DNA from: Lamellibrachia columna | Taxonomy: Eukaryota > Annelida > Polychaeta > Sabellida > Siboglinidae | Direction: 5' to 3' | DNA: 64,000 bases | Assembly (NCBI GenBank): GCA_963662155.1 | Contig: OY759268.1 | Location: 3,021,501 to 3,085,500, forward strand | Part shown: positions 38,838 through 50,960 of the stretch, one piece after another | Layout: every line of letters begins with the position of its first letter | Numbering within the stretch: position 1 is the first letter of the stretch | Program-made: the position numbers and the translations under genes | The notes under the pieces: model-generated | The model's database searches: none | What the model was told of the DNA's origin: nothing | Seen by the model: only the letters and a program-made list of their open reading frames with translations

Positions 38838-39054
38838 GGCGGGCGGGCGGGCGGGCGGGCGGGCGGGCGGGCGGGCGGGCGGGCGGGCGGGCGGGCGGGC
38901 GGGCGGGCGGGCGGGCGGGCGGGCGGGCGGGCGGGCGGGCGGGCGGGCGGGCGGGCGGGCGGGCGGGCGGGCGGGCGGGCGGGCGGGCGGGCGGGCGGGC
39001 GGGCGGGCGGGCGGGCGGGCGGGCGGGCGGGCGGGCGGGCGGGCGGGCGGGCGG
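38838..39054. repeat. (GGGC)n tetranucleotide array, about 54 units
   Basis: Uninterrupted GGGC repeat of roughly 217 bp at the distal edge of duplication copy A. It is absent from copy B, whose sequence continues into unique DNA at 48362. Poly-(RAGG) and poly-(PPAR) frames are artefacts. Confidence 0.95.
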
Positions 39055-39059
39055 GGACG

Positions 39060-40535
39060 TGTGTCACAGTCACAATACTAAATCAATACAATATAACTGT
39101 TTACAACAGCGACAGATCGCACAAGAACTCTCCACAAAAACGATATTTATAATATAATAAATCTAAAATTGCTATCTGGCCCCCAAAAAACCCGCCAAAA
39201 AGGTGAAGGATTAGATTGTATGTTATTAAAGAATTAATTAAAACAGAGATGATTTAATAGCAGACATTGAAACTTCAATAAGCGTTATTTTTCATCGAGG
39301 TCAAAATGAACAAAATAAAAAATTCACTGTTACTGGGGTATTGTAAAATATTCTCGCTCAAATATAGGTAATTATATAAGGTAACGCTACTGATGACGTC
39401 ACCCGTGTGTCAATCAAGAGGCATATATATGCAAATTAGCCGTATATATCCAGTGACCACCTACACAAAAAATCTCGTGACCCGGCAGCGACAAGCATAG
39501 TCGTTGACCCTACGAATGTTGTCCTGATTGGCTAGTTTTGTATTTTTTCCTGCATAATTGGTTCCATATTCGGACAGGGGACATTCAAAACTATGCAATG
39601 GCACTCACAGGATGGGTAAAAAAGGGGTAATTCAAATATAGACACACGAACAAAGCGTCACATAACATTGTTATTTACATCCATTTGTAAATATAATTTT
39701 TACAATGGATTCTCATTTAGCTAAATATCAAGTATTTTTAATTCAGTTTTTTTCTTCATGATCTCAATATTGTCAATATCGATATGCATTTGTTAATCGG
39801 CTCCTCCTGCGCACACTGCACTGCACATAATTCACACTCGCATCAGTCCAGTTTCCTTTAAGTCGTCTCTTTTTCCTCGACCCCGTCTTCTTTCTGCTTT
39901 ATATGGTATAGAATAACCCGTTTAAGTCGACTTCTCTTTAGTCGAATTTTCGGATAAGTCGACGCTCTTATTTCTTTCAATTGGTTAAAGATCCCTCCCC
40001 AATCGATTTTTTTGCTCGTCTCATTTTACGAAAAATGTTGCTTACCTGGTCTCCACTGCAAACTGACAGCTCGTTTACACAACTTTGTACGTAGTTTTTG
40101 TGAAATCATCAGATAAAAAATTATATTACTTAATGTTTGGTCAAACATTAAGTGAAGTTAAAATGGAATCGCTGAAAACTCACGTTTCTGCATTGGTAGT
40201 AACTTTGTCGTGTAATAGACATTGACCCGCGCAGTGTTTACCATTTTGAATATCCGCTATTTTAAACTTTACCAGATCAAACGACTGAAGTGAATCCGTT
40301 CAATGATTTCAAATTTGTTTAGCATTTTTATTAAATCGACTGCGGATGTTACGTAAAGTGTTCACACGCTACATATTTGGAAATCAACGAACTGGATTTA
40401 CGATAGACTAAATCAGTTGAGGTGGAGTTTTTTGTACTACAGCCGCTACAGCTGGTCCAGGTCGACTCTGGTCTTCAGTCGCATGCTAATTACAAATAAT
40501 AAAATATATTGTGGTAATAGTAAGTGGCATACAAA
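39060..40535. other. No recognisable gene
   Basis: AT-rich unique sequence. I see neither coding exons nor mobile-element ends. Confidence 0.4.
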
Positions 40536-40537
40536 GA

Positions 40538-41200
40538 TTACATATTAAAGGTGAGCTTAAAATAGTGAGTCTTGAGACGAGCTTTTAAAGTGTGCGTGTC
40601 GTCGATCAGCCACAGGTCTTCGGGTAGCGCGTTCCATAGGGTCGGCCCAGCACGCGAGAAAGAACGGCGGCCGCACCGCTCACGGCTGTGGCGGGGAACA
40701 GTTAGTAGCGCATTCGGCTGAACGAAGGGCGCGGCGCGGCACATGTGGCGTGAGTAGCGAGGCCAGGTACGTCGACGACCGGTCATGAAGGGCGCGGCAC
40801 ATATGGCGTGAGTAGCGAGGCCAGGTACGCCGACGACCGGTCATGAAGGGTGCGGCACATGTGGCGTGAGTAGCGAGGCGAGGTACGTCGGCGTCCGGTC
40901 ACGAAGGGCGCGGCACATATGACGTGAGCAACGAGGCCAGGTACGTCGACTTCCGGTCACGAAGGGCGGGGAATACAAGAACGAGTAGCTTGTACTCAAC
41001 ACGCCACTTCACCGGCAGCCAGTGGGGTTGTTTCAGTGCTGCCGTCACGCTACGCCGATCACCCCGCCTAATTCGTACGACGACTTTGGCCGCCGAGTGC
41101 TGGACCAACTCAAGGCGGTCGAGTAAACGGTCTGGTATTCCGTACAGCCTAGCGTTGTCGTAGTCAATTCTGGAAGTAACTAATGCATGCACTAGACACT
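40538..41200 (-). pseudogene. LINE reverse-transcriptase C-terminal fragment
   Basis: The minus-strand frame 41192-40899 reads HALVTSRIDYDNARLYGIPD, ALKQPHWLPVKWRVEYKLLV and LASLLTSYVPRPS. Frame 40786-40538 reads RCGRRSFSRAGPTLWNALPE and LKARLKTHYFKLTF. This is the conserved tail of L2/CR1-type polymerases. The two parts are separated by four 58-bp tandem copies (40730-40965, GTGAGTAGCGAGGCCAGGTA) that break the frame. It is 5'-truncated, without catalytic core. Confidence 0.8.
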
Positions 41201-41660
41201 GGGTTGTACAGATCGTTAGTGTGTGATGTATGCGTGAAATTCGGTACAGGAAATGTTAGACATCAGAAATGGTTTTAAGACATATAATATTTTAGACGAC
41301 GATGATGTCAACTGTATTATTACGGACATTACTGTATTTTAAAGAATGTATAATTGAAATTTTTAATGTGCGAAAATAAAGATTTTATTATTATTTTTCC
41401 ACGTAGTTCGCGCCTTTCCTCCTTATGCCCAAATATGGCAGGCGCGGCGCTAACAAAGGCCGCACTGGGGCTGTCGCATTGACCTCACTATAGAGAACGA
41501 ACAGCTGCAAGACACACATATTTACTTATTTATTATTACCCATGTTTGCTGGTGGTAGAGAGGTATAATGGCTGTTCCGCTACGTAATCATTGCATATTG
41601 ACAGCCGTTGACAAGGTCCAAGTGCCAGGGAATATGTGAGCCGTGATGTCACGACACGCG

Positions 41661-43785
41661 TATGGCAGGCCGACAGGGCCATAAACGTCTGACAGGCCGA
41701 CAGGGCCATAAACGTATGACAGACCGACAGGGCCATAAACGTATGGCAGACCGACAGGGCCATAAACGTCTGACAGGCCGACAGGGCCATAAACGTATGA
41801 CAGACCGACAGGGCCCTAAACGTATGGCAGACCGACAGGGCCATAAACGTCTGACAGGCCGACAGGGCCATAAACGTATGACAGACCGACAGGGCCATAA
41901 ACGTATGGCAGACCGACAGGGCCATAAACGTATGACAGGCCGACAGGGCCATAAACGTCTGACAGGCCGACAGGGCCATAAACGTATGACAGACCGACAG
42001 GGCCATAAACGTATGGCAGACCGACAGGGCCATAAACGTATGGCAGGCCGACAGGGCCATAAACGTATGACAGACCGACAGGGCCATAAACGTATGGCAG
42101 ACCGACAGGGCCATAAACGTATGACAGGCCGACAGGGCCATAAACGTATGACAGGCCGACAGGGCCATAAACGTATGGCAGACCGACAGGGCCATAAACG
42201 TATGACAGGCCGACAGGGCCATAAACGTATGACAGGCCGACAGGGCCATAAACGTATGACAGGCCGACAGGGCCATAAACGTATGACAGGCCGACAGGGC
42301 CATAAACGTATGACAGGCCGACAGGGCCATAAACGTATGACAGGCCGACAGGGCCATAAACGTATGGCAGACCGACAGGGCCATAAACGTATGACAGGCC
42401 GACAGGGCCATAAACGTATGACAGACCGACAGGGCCATAAACGTATGGCAGACCGACAGGGCCATAAACGTATGACAGGCCGACAGGGCCATAAACGTAT
42501 GGCAGACCGACAGGGCCATAAACGTATGACAGGCCGACAGGGCCATAAACGTATGGCAGACCGACAGGGCCATAAACGTATGACAGGCCGACAGGGCCAT
42601 AAACGTATGACAGGCCGACAGGGCCATAAACGTATGACAGGCCGACAGGGCCATAAACGTATGGCAGACCGACAGGGCCATAAACGTATGACAGGCCGAC
42701 AGGGCCATAAACGTATGACAGACCGACAGGGCCATAAACGTATGGCAGACCGACAGGGCCATAAACGTATGACAGGCCGACAGGGCCATAAACGTATGGC
42801 AGACCGACAGGGCCATAAACGTATGACAGGCCGACAGGGCCATAAACGCGGTTACAGTTACGCGATGACTTAGACAGTAACGCTTTGATATATCAACCAA
42901 TGAAAAGGCGAATATAGTTACACGTTGAATAGTAACGCTTAAATAGTAAATAGTAACGCGTTGATATATCTACCAATAAAATCGCGAAAATAGAAAAGCG
43001 TTGATATATCAACCAATGAAAACGCGAATATATTAACGGGTCAGATTATATAGTAACGCGTTGATATGTCAACCAATGATAACTCGTTTAGTTACGCATC
43101 AGACGGTGAACCAATGAAAGATCGCCTTAGTTAGGCATTATGAACAACAAAAAGGCTGTAAATTACAGTAAAGCGTACGACAATAGCTATATGCTGGCTA
43201 CATACTGCTCAATGTAGGCCTACATTAAGACATGCCTATTAACCCCGTAGCTTCGGGCATGTTAATAGTGTACAACGTTGCAAACAGATGGCTGTCGTTT
43301 GCTGCTATCTTTATTCAATGTAACATGGTGTTGTACGTTTTATGTGAATAATCGTTATCTTAAAGCACGTCAGGCCCTACAATTCAAGAATCCCCCCCAG
43401 TTACTATGTTTGATATTCTTATTATCAGCTTGTTTGATATTGTTTAATGTAATTCACACAATGGAATGCATTGAATTGGGTATCATTCTACTTGAAACTG
43501 ATGTCCTGTGCTCAGACTGGGCACGCGTTGACAGTTTGGTATAAAAAATGGAAAATTACCGTCCTTTATTGTTCATAATACGAAACTAAAACTAAATGAT
43601 TTGTGATTGGTTGACATATCAACGCGTTACTATTATATTTCAACGCATAACTACCTTCGCGTTTTCATTGGTCAATATATCAACGCGAAAATATCTTTGC
43701 GTTTTCGTTGGTTGATATATCAACGCATTGCTGTCTAATTCAACTCATAACTACAACGACATTTATGACCCTATCGGCCTGCCAT
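41661..43785. mobile_element. Inverted-repeat element with expanded 27-bp terminal array
   Basis: The left end reads TATGGCAGGCCGACAGGGCC, then ATAAACG. The right end in reverse complement reads ATGGCAGGCCGATAGGGTCA, then TAAATG. The flanking ACACGCG (41654-41660 and 43786-43792) is a perfect 7-bp target-site duplication. Inside the left end, the terminal unit is repeated about 44 times at a 27-bp period (41661-42850). Next come an inverted arm of the TTGATATATCAA family (42870-43230), a spacer (43230-43550) and the opposite arm (43555-43760). No transposase is encoded. The 400+ aa frames on both strands are repeat artefacts (27 is a multiple of three). Confidence 0.85.
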
Positions 43786-43799
43786 ACACGCGACATTCC

Positions 43800-44870
43800 T
43801 AATGCTGTGACTCACCTACTTCCGGCCGTTGTTTGTGCAACGTCGCAAGCCGAGCAGCGTGAGTGAGCGGGACCAGTCTAGTCAAAGCGCACACGGGTTA
43901 GGACACGTATAGTCGACGAATCGCCGCCGGATTTAATCGCCAGGTAGGTTGTAGTGAGGTTGTAGTGAGGTTGTCGTGTGGTTGTAATGAGGTTGTAGTG
44001 AGGTTGTCGTGTGGTTGTAGTGAGGTTGTCGTGTGGTCGTCTTACGGCCTGCGTGGGTGCCTCCGAGCGCTCGAAGATCGTTCAGCTTGGTCGGCCATCA
44101 TGGACGAAGTAGGCGGCTGCGCTGTGTTTGATTGACGGCTTGTTATGTGTGGCTGTCTGTTTGCGTGGCACAGCTCGGGTCGACGACGTTGGTTCTGTAT
44201 CATAGCGTAGCCACTGTTGACGCGGCGACTGTAATTAGCACAGACAGACACGTACGGAGATGCCATCGTCACTGCTATTTAGCTATGCTATTTAGCTGTA
44301 CTTAGGTTCTTCCTGACGGTCGGCTCTCGCCTCAGGGTTCGACCTGCCATCGGTTTAAAACAGTTCGAGACGCTCAAATTTGTTGAATTATGCTTTGTAG
44401 CTGAAGCTCCGTGGCCTCTTTCTGGGCTATCAGCACACATATTACAACTTTATGAACATATCTAACGGTGTCGTTTCACTAACAGTGAACGTGTTCATTG
44501 GAGATAAGTTTATCTTTTAAAAATAAATAGTGATTTTTCGAATGGAAGTCTGGATTCAATACTCTTTTGGTTGTCAGTCAAACGTAACCACTGAGTGTGT
44601 CATCATTGAATATGAACCCTATCGGTCTACCGAGTTGGCATCATCGCATCGGTGTCATTCCTTTGAACACCGTGATATATTAATTACACCGCATTTGCTG
44701 ATCCTTTTTGTCGGCGTGAAATACTCATCAGCTCTTAATAAATGCTTCATCATAATTTTATCTTCATGGTGATTGCGTGTTTTGACCTATTCATCGGCCC
44801 CGTGGATGTCTGTGTGAACTCTTCACCCCCCCGGGTGTGTGTATGTATGTGTGAACAGTTCATCGCCCCC
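43800..44870. other. No recognisable gene; short GGTTGTAGTGA repeats
   Basis: 43945-44045 holds about nine 10-11-bp units (GAGGTTGTAGT, GTGGTTGTCGT). The rest has only short frames without domains. Confidence 0.5.
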
Positions 44871-45785
44871 GGTATACGTTTTTTTTTTTATATGAAACTC
44901 GATACCACAAAAACATGTTTAAAAGAAGCCATCATGAGACTTCTGTTTACCTTTCCATGTCAACTCTAATAACCACACACATCAAAGAACTTACTCTGGC
45001 GTATGGACAAGGGCCAAAGTAACTCTACAATTGCCACGTAAAATATCCACTTACCTAATTTTATTTGTCCAACTAAATTATAAATTAATCAGTAATAATA
45101 ATACACCAGTTACATATTGCTAATTCCAACATCGTGGATAAATTGTAGCCTATGTGAAGTAATATTTAAATATATCCATATAAGACTAAAACTTTTCATT
45201 TAATGTGCAGATCCAAAGAGAACTGCAATAGCCAATACATAAATTAATTAAATTTCTTTAAATAAATTAATAAATAAAAACCGTAAAAACTAGTATGACA
45301 GAAAATTGCAATGCAAGCATCTATCTGAAATTACTAATAAAAGGTGAGTTTTTAAGTATTGCTAACTTAATTTTGTTCGAGTGCAAGTGCACCGACTAGT
45401 CCAAGAACTAGAACTTTGACTTGGCATGTTTTTGAAAAAAGCTGGTGACTTGAAACTAGATACAATGTAATATTTCTACTACAGCTCTCTGAACATTCTA
45501 GTTTAAAAAGTAGTCGTCTATCGACCAATGACAGTTTAACACGACAAAGAGTCGCTGGGATAGATTTCAATCACTTCACTTGAATCAGTTTACGACGGCG
45601 GCGGTGGATATTTCTCGCAATAATTATACTAAATTATGTTGTTTTATAAATGTCTTATTTACACAAAGTACACATAATATGTTGTGATTAACGAGTCGTG
45701 AATCAGACACTCGTCTGTGTGTGTTGTATTAATTCAGGAATATAATTTACTGTATCATTCGTACAGTAGATTTTCTCTCTTACAG

Positions 45786-47665
45786 ACTCGGCGCCTGGTC
45801 CAGGACCGACGTGTTCGCTGAAGATGAGACCGTCGAACGATTGTGTAGAGGACTAGAAGGGATGGCACAACTAAAGACACTAGAGTAAGTAGTAGTAGTT
45901 GTTGTAGTAGTAGTTGTAACTTGTAGGCACTGACACTATAGATATAGTTGTACTTTGTAGATTGTAAACAATGTAGTTGTAGCTTATAGTTTGTAGTTGT
46001 AGTCGTATTGTTGTGTATTAGTTGTTGTAGTAGTTGTAGTAGTAGTTGTTGATGTAGTTGTAGTAATAAAACTGCACACAATACAAATTCTAATAATACA
46101 AATAAAATCAACACTCATTAATAATAACAATAATGCGAATAATAGTGCAATATACAACTACTACTAAATGATAATAATATGAATAATAACAACAACAATA
46201 ATGATGATGATAATAATAGTACATACATTTGTGACGACAACGTCACACAACAGTTGACAGAAGTGACATTGTCAAATAATCGATTGTTGATGTCAACGTC
46301 TGTTGTAGGCCGTGAAACAATGTTTTTGTCTCTTTCAGCTTGTCCCGGACTGGGTTGACAAACGACGGATTCACCCAGGTCTGTCAAACTGTCACATCAA
46401 ACTGTCGACAACTGACATACCTCAAGTAAGTAAACACATCTAGTTCTGTCTATTTACCCCGATATATTCACCCTAAAACTGATACTTTAGGGCGCCACTG
46501 ATCCACTTAATTTCCCTGTAAATAAAACTTTAGTTTTTTAAACTTCTACAAAACTCGTCGTCCGAGTCGCGTCAAAATGTCACAAATTTGTAGAACTTGA
46601 CGTGTCAAATCAGTTTATTGTCTTTAATTACATTTCATACGACACATTTTAACTTGACAGTTTTAATAGATTTGACACAATAAAGTTTTTGAAGGCGATG
46701 AAATAAACAAAGTTTGACGATAAACTAAAACTCATCGTTTGTTTTACAGATGTCAAGACAACTCGGGGTTGACAGACGACGTGGAGGACGTCATTAGACA
46801 GACACTGGTGGACCTGTCTCAGACAGACACTGAGAGACTTGTCGGGGTTGACGATATAGTAAGTATTAGATGTGTTTGTTGACATTGACACAACAAGTCT
46901 AGGTTTGTTTACGACTCGTGTAATAATTGATTGTAATTAATTACACTAAACGTTGTAATCACAATGTAAATAATGTTACAGTAATTGTGTCTTGTAATCA
47001 GTGTAATCGACCAAAGGCAAAGTAACTAATTATGATCTTTGTCATATTTCTATTTTATTTCACTGTTTTCAGCCTCTACGAATGTCGTCTGTCACTCGGC
47101 GTCGGTTGACGACTGGAGGACGAGTTTGGTCGGATGTTTATCGTGGTAAGTAAATTCACTGACAAAGTCTGGGTAGTTTCATTCACCCCTCGTTGCCCCA
47201 GTTCACCCGGCTGTGTAAATGACAACCCGACTCTTGTAGCCCCGGGGGTTAACCTGCGATACACTGACGTCATATCAGGACAAGAAACCCGGATTAAATA
47301 CGTAGTTTCTGGGTCTTTGTGTCCCAGAAAGGGTTCAACTCCTAAAAACGTCGTTAAATGATGTCGCACTGATGTGACACATGTCGCAGTCCGGTGTCTT
47401 TATGTTGACTTAGATTGTCGCGATTCACAATGACAGCTTTTTTATATAAACGAGTAGCGACAAATCGTCACAATTTGTCCACATCAACTGTCAAAATATA
47501 CCTGGGAATAAAACAAATTGTAGGGTATAATTATTAATTAATTTAATTTAAGGAAGTGATTAAACATTATTAAATACTGTATTTATTAAAACTATTATTT
47601 TATTATAAATATTATTTTATATTCTGTTTGTAGTAACTTCTAGCGACGATGAAGACAGCGACTGA
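45786..47665 (+). CDS. LRR cassette B exons
   Basis: Exons 45786-45884, 46339-46425, 46750-46858, 47073-47145 and 47634-47665 (TGA). Junctions are GT-AG with consistent phases (2, 2, 0, 1). Joined to the linker exon at 31350 they stay open to the stop, giving 371 aa with the upstream exons. Translations: LGAWSRTDVFAEDETVERLC; LSRTGLTNDGFTQVCQTVTS; CQDNSGLTDDVEDVIRQTLV; and an end in TSSDDEDSD. In exon 3 a 25-bp direct repeat (AGACAGACACTG) changes the frame relative to cassette A. Exon 4 is thus read in a different frame, and the cassette-A frame would hit a TGA. This is either an alternative 3' cassette of the same gene or a decaying copy. Confidence 0.5.
47160..47355 (+). mobile_element. 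SINE body remnant in cassette B intron
   Basis: Near-identical counterpart of 37555-37750, at the same distance from the exon donor. Confidence 0.6.
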
Positions 47666-48361
47666 CGCGTCAACGTCCAAAGGCAAAGTAGATCAGCAAC
47701 CGTTTTATTCATGTAGTTTTATTTAAAATATAATAATGTATTTAGTTGATATTTACGGGCTTGTATTTATGTAATAAACTATTCGTATATGTAAATGGTG
47801 TTTATTCCGATAATATTTTGCGAGGTCAGGTTTGTGTGAATCGTAGACAAAACTGATTTATCGCTCACTCATACTGGTAGAGGCAGTTTCTGCTACGCTA
47901 TGAAAATGTTTATAATTTTAACGAACACTTTGGACAATAATTACCACACATTGAATTACTAAGAAGCATTTTATCGTTTATAATCAAACAAATGTTTACA
48001 GTTCGGCCCAAAACTTGTCATAAATTAACGATTGTTTTAACGCTTTGCAAAAGTTGCCTGAATCAGTATTTTCTACATTGCCGGGAAATTTTGGTAGAAT
48101 TAGTTTGTTATTGTTTTTAATTTGTTTTGCAAGATCGTTTGTTGGGCGAAGATCGGGGGTAATGTGGCGGTTGTGACCAGTTGGCACATCGGGGTGTGCG
48201 GGGGGTAGGAGCCCACTACCGCTTCTAGGACAAAATCCCCCGGACAATGCCCCCTGAAAAAACCCCCGTCCAGATTGGCAGCGGGTGAATTCGACGGAAT
48301 AGACACATTAATGTGCACATACGGTGATATACCTTTCTAATATCGCCATCCCTTGTCTCGG

Positions 48362-49550
48362 TGAAAGCGGTAATACGGTTATGTACCCAATTCGCATGTC
48401 TCGATGACAAAACACTTCACAGGTGAATGGGGGTCTTGAAATTATTTTTCAATGAAGTTTACTGCGTGACTGAACATACAAGGGCACGTTTAACAAGCGA
48501 GATTTGCACAACGTCATACGGGGTGAAGACCAATTTAGACTTAACAGACAATTTAGACGTCGAGAATGTTTCTCGTTCTGACAATATTGTGACTTCCGGC
48601 GACGACAACGTGACTTCCGGCGGCGACTTTCGAGGGACAACAACGTGACTTCACGGCGCATTGGTTGCGCACTTTAACGATTCTCCTACTGGTGATCATA
48701 ATTATTGCAACAATTCTCATTCCCACGACAACAACGCGACTTCTGGCGGCGCGTTCCATCTCTACTTGCGAGTTGTTGGAACTGTCCCGGCGATGACTCC
48801 TGTTTCTTCTGTCAAACAGACGTGTTTGTTTCGGTTGGTGACAGTACTCTTGTAGTTTCTTTTTAGGCGTTGTGTGATTGGCTAAAGCTGTATAACTTAC
48901 TAAAGTACTTATGTTATGGGGTCGGCTAAAGCTGTATAACTTACTAAAGTACTTATGTTGTGGGATCGGCTAAAGCTGTATAACTTACTAAAGTACTTAT
49001 GCTGTGAGATTGGCTAAAGCTGTATAACTTACTAAAGTACTTACGCTGTCCGATCGGCTAAAGCTGTATAACTTACGTGGCGCGCTGCGACTCCTCAAAT
49101 CGAACGTTCCCAAATTGCTTTGACAAGTTGCATTGGATGTTTCCTGTGACGGGTGTCAGGGACAAAACGACATGGTCGAGTTGACAGATTGTATGATTGT
49201 GTTTTCTCTACCAATGAATCGCTATCAAACCAGCTTAAACAGTTTGTATATTTTAATACAAAACAAATCCACAACCATTGAACATTATTATACTGATCAC
49301 AGTATCACAAACATATTAATCTAAACAACAACACGATGATTGCCTGTAGACCACAGATGGTGATGAGACGGTGTCCGCCGATCACGTGGTTCATTCATAG
49401 TCGCGGCGCACCGCCCGTCGCATTAACAACCATTATAGTCAGCACTTAGCATGGCATTACATATTAAAAGTCAACACATTAGCAGGTAATGCAGACTCCA
49501 AATGCTCGTCGATAAATAGCGGTCAGTTGACGAGTCAACCATCGACAGGA
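48362..49550. repeat. Intergenic DNA with 44-bp tandem repeat
   Basis: 48889-49075 carries about 4.5 units of a 44-bp repeat (GGCTAAAGCTGTATAACTTA, CTAAAGTACTTATG). 48590-48640 repeats GTGACTTCCGGCG. Frames such as 49133-49324 show no domain. Confidence 0.75.
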
Positions 49551-49868
49551 AAATTAACATGGAATGATCATATCGCCAACATAACAAAGAAGGCCAACAA
49601 CACCAGGGCTTTCTTACAGCGCGACATCAGCAGCTGCCCCCTAGCCACCAAAGCGCGGTACTAAGCAGCCCGCTGCGCAATGAACGACTACGGGCGACGC
49701 AGCAGCGTAGGGAGCATGCTTGAGAGTTTGGAATGGAAGTCACTAAAGCGAAGACGAGCTGATGCCAACCATAAACTGGTTGATGTGACAACGCGTCGAC
49801 GCGTACAAATACCCATTCTTCCCCAGAGCCTTCAGACTATGGAACAAGAATACACAATAATTATTTGA
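49551..49868 (+). pseudogene. LINE reverse-transcriptase fragment with internal deletion
   Basis: KLTWNDHIANITKKANNTRA and FLQRDISSCPLATKARY come from the post-catalytic region of Jockey/CR1-type polymerases. A stop follows, then MNDYGRRSSVGSMLESLEWK and SLKRRRADANHKLV, which lie further downstream in intact proteins. The stretch normally between them (the PxLEYA/S-type motif) is deleted at about 49663-49680. Confidence 0.75.
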
Positions 49869-50253
49869 TCTGATTTGATTTATCCTGTCTAACGCTAGAA
49901 ATTACCGCCCAATATAATTGGGGTTGATTAATATCTTGGTAAATTTGGAATACATTATTAAAGCAACCTAATGCAACATCTTAATAAAGTGCTTTGTTTA
50001 GTGCCTATTTAATACCACTAGTATTGCAACAGTTACGGAGCCGCTGTTTTGCGTTCATCTGTGTAGAATATGCTCAGGTGTTTCACAGCTCATAGAAGTG
50101 TGTTTTTTAAAGTCAGCTACCTGCGGTGACAGATGAAGCGGTATGATTGGGTACAGAACTCCACAAGAAACACGCCGCAGCGGGGGGTCTTAAGTGAAGG
50201 TACGTCAGACTCATTTCCTACATCGACCCGATTCTTTTCTTTTATCTTCTCCG

Positions 50254-50696
50254 GTATATAAACGACCTCACAGTTTGATATTCACACATGTATGTAGGTG
50301 CATACTCTCCCGTGGAAGTACGGGATGTATATAAACGACCTCACAGTTTGATATTCACACATGTATGTAGGTGCATACTCTCCCGTGGAAGTACGGGATG
50401 TATATAAACGACCTCACAGTTTGATATTCACACATGTATGTAGGTGCATACTCTCCCGTGGAAGTACGGGATGTATATAAACGACCTCACAGTTTGATAT
50501 TCACACATGTATGTAGGTGCATACTCTCCCGTGGAAGTACGGGATGTGTATAAACGACCTCACAGTTTGATATTCACACATGTATGCAGGTGCATACTCT
50601 CCCGTGGAAGTACGGGATGTGTATAAACGACCTCACAGTTTGATATTTACACATGTATGTAGGTGCATACTCTCCCGTGGAAGTACGGGATGTGTC
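50254..50696. repeat. 73-bp tandem array, about six units
   Basis: Units contain TATAAACGACCTCACAGTTT, ATTCACACATGTATGTAGGT and CTCTCCCGTGGAAGTACGGG. The plus frame of each unit reads YINDLTV, faintly like an RT motif, but stops follow. I treat that as coincidence. Confidence 0.9.
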
Positions 50697-50699
50697 CGA

Positions 50700-50960
50700 C
50701 AATAACTATTGATAGCATTAGCACGAATGTTCTTCAGATTCTCTCCCGTTTCCCGTGCGGTCTGCAGGCCTCCAGTTGTCCATTGCCTCACATTGTTGAT
50801 CCAGACTGTTCGTCTTCTTCCTGGTTTGTTTTTTGTTTCGACTTCAACTTCAGTTGATGTTAAAACCAGACTTTGGCGTCGTCTTTTCTGGTGGCCGTAT
50901 TTTGACAGTTGTCGTTGTTTCCGCTGCGCTAGGAATCCTTTCTCTTCAGACACACCAATC
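50700..50960 (-). pseudogene. Possible reverse-transcriptase C-terminal tail
   Basis: The minus-strand translation has KRRRQSLVL ... GRRRTVWINNVRQWTTGGLQ and a following ARETGENLKNIRANA helix. This resembles the GRRR-W-x-N/D-x-I-x-x-W tail found after RT thumbs in several LINEs. No catalytic part is seen. Confidence 0.4.

Larger units (their letters stand above)
44880..48361 (+). repeat. Segmental duplication copy B (LRR cassette B)
   Basis: Colinear with 35230-38838. Introns are nearly identical; by eye about four differences in 207 bp at 46543-46749 against 36953-37159. The coding exons differ much more. The microsatellite tract and SINE remnant (47160-47355) are shared. Confidence 0.9.

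Noticed and set aside
38732..39157. Repetitive AGGR / PPAR proteins
   Set aside because: Translations of the (GGGC)n array.
41536..42900. Open frames of 403 and 454 aa on opposite strands
   Set aside because: Both are produced by the 27-bp array, a multiple of three, at the left end of an inverted-repeat element.
41662..43760. Possible CRISPR-like array because of regular 27-bp spacing
   Set aside because: Units are contiguous with no unique spacers, the genome is eukaryotic, and the array is the expanded end of a mobile element.
50254..50696. Reverse-transcriptase YINDL motif in the 73-bp repeats
   Set aside because: Only five to seven residues match and each unit has stops. The motif is repeated by tandem amplification.
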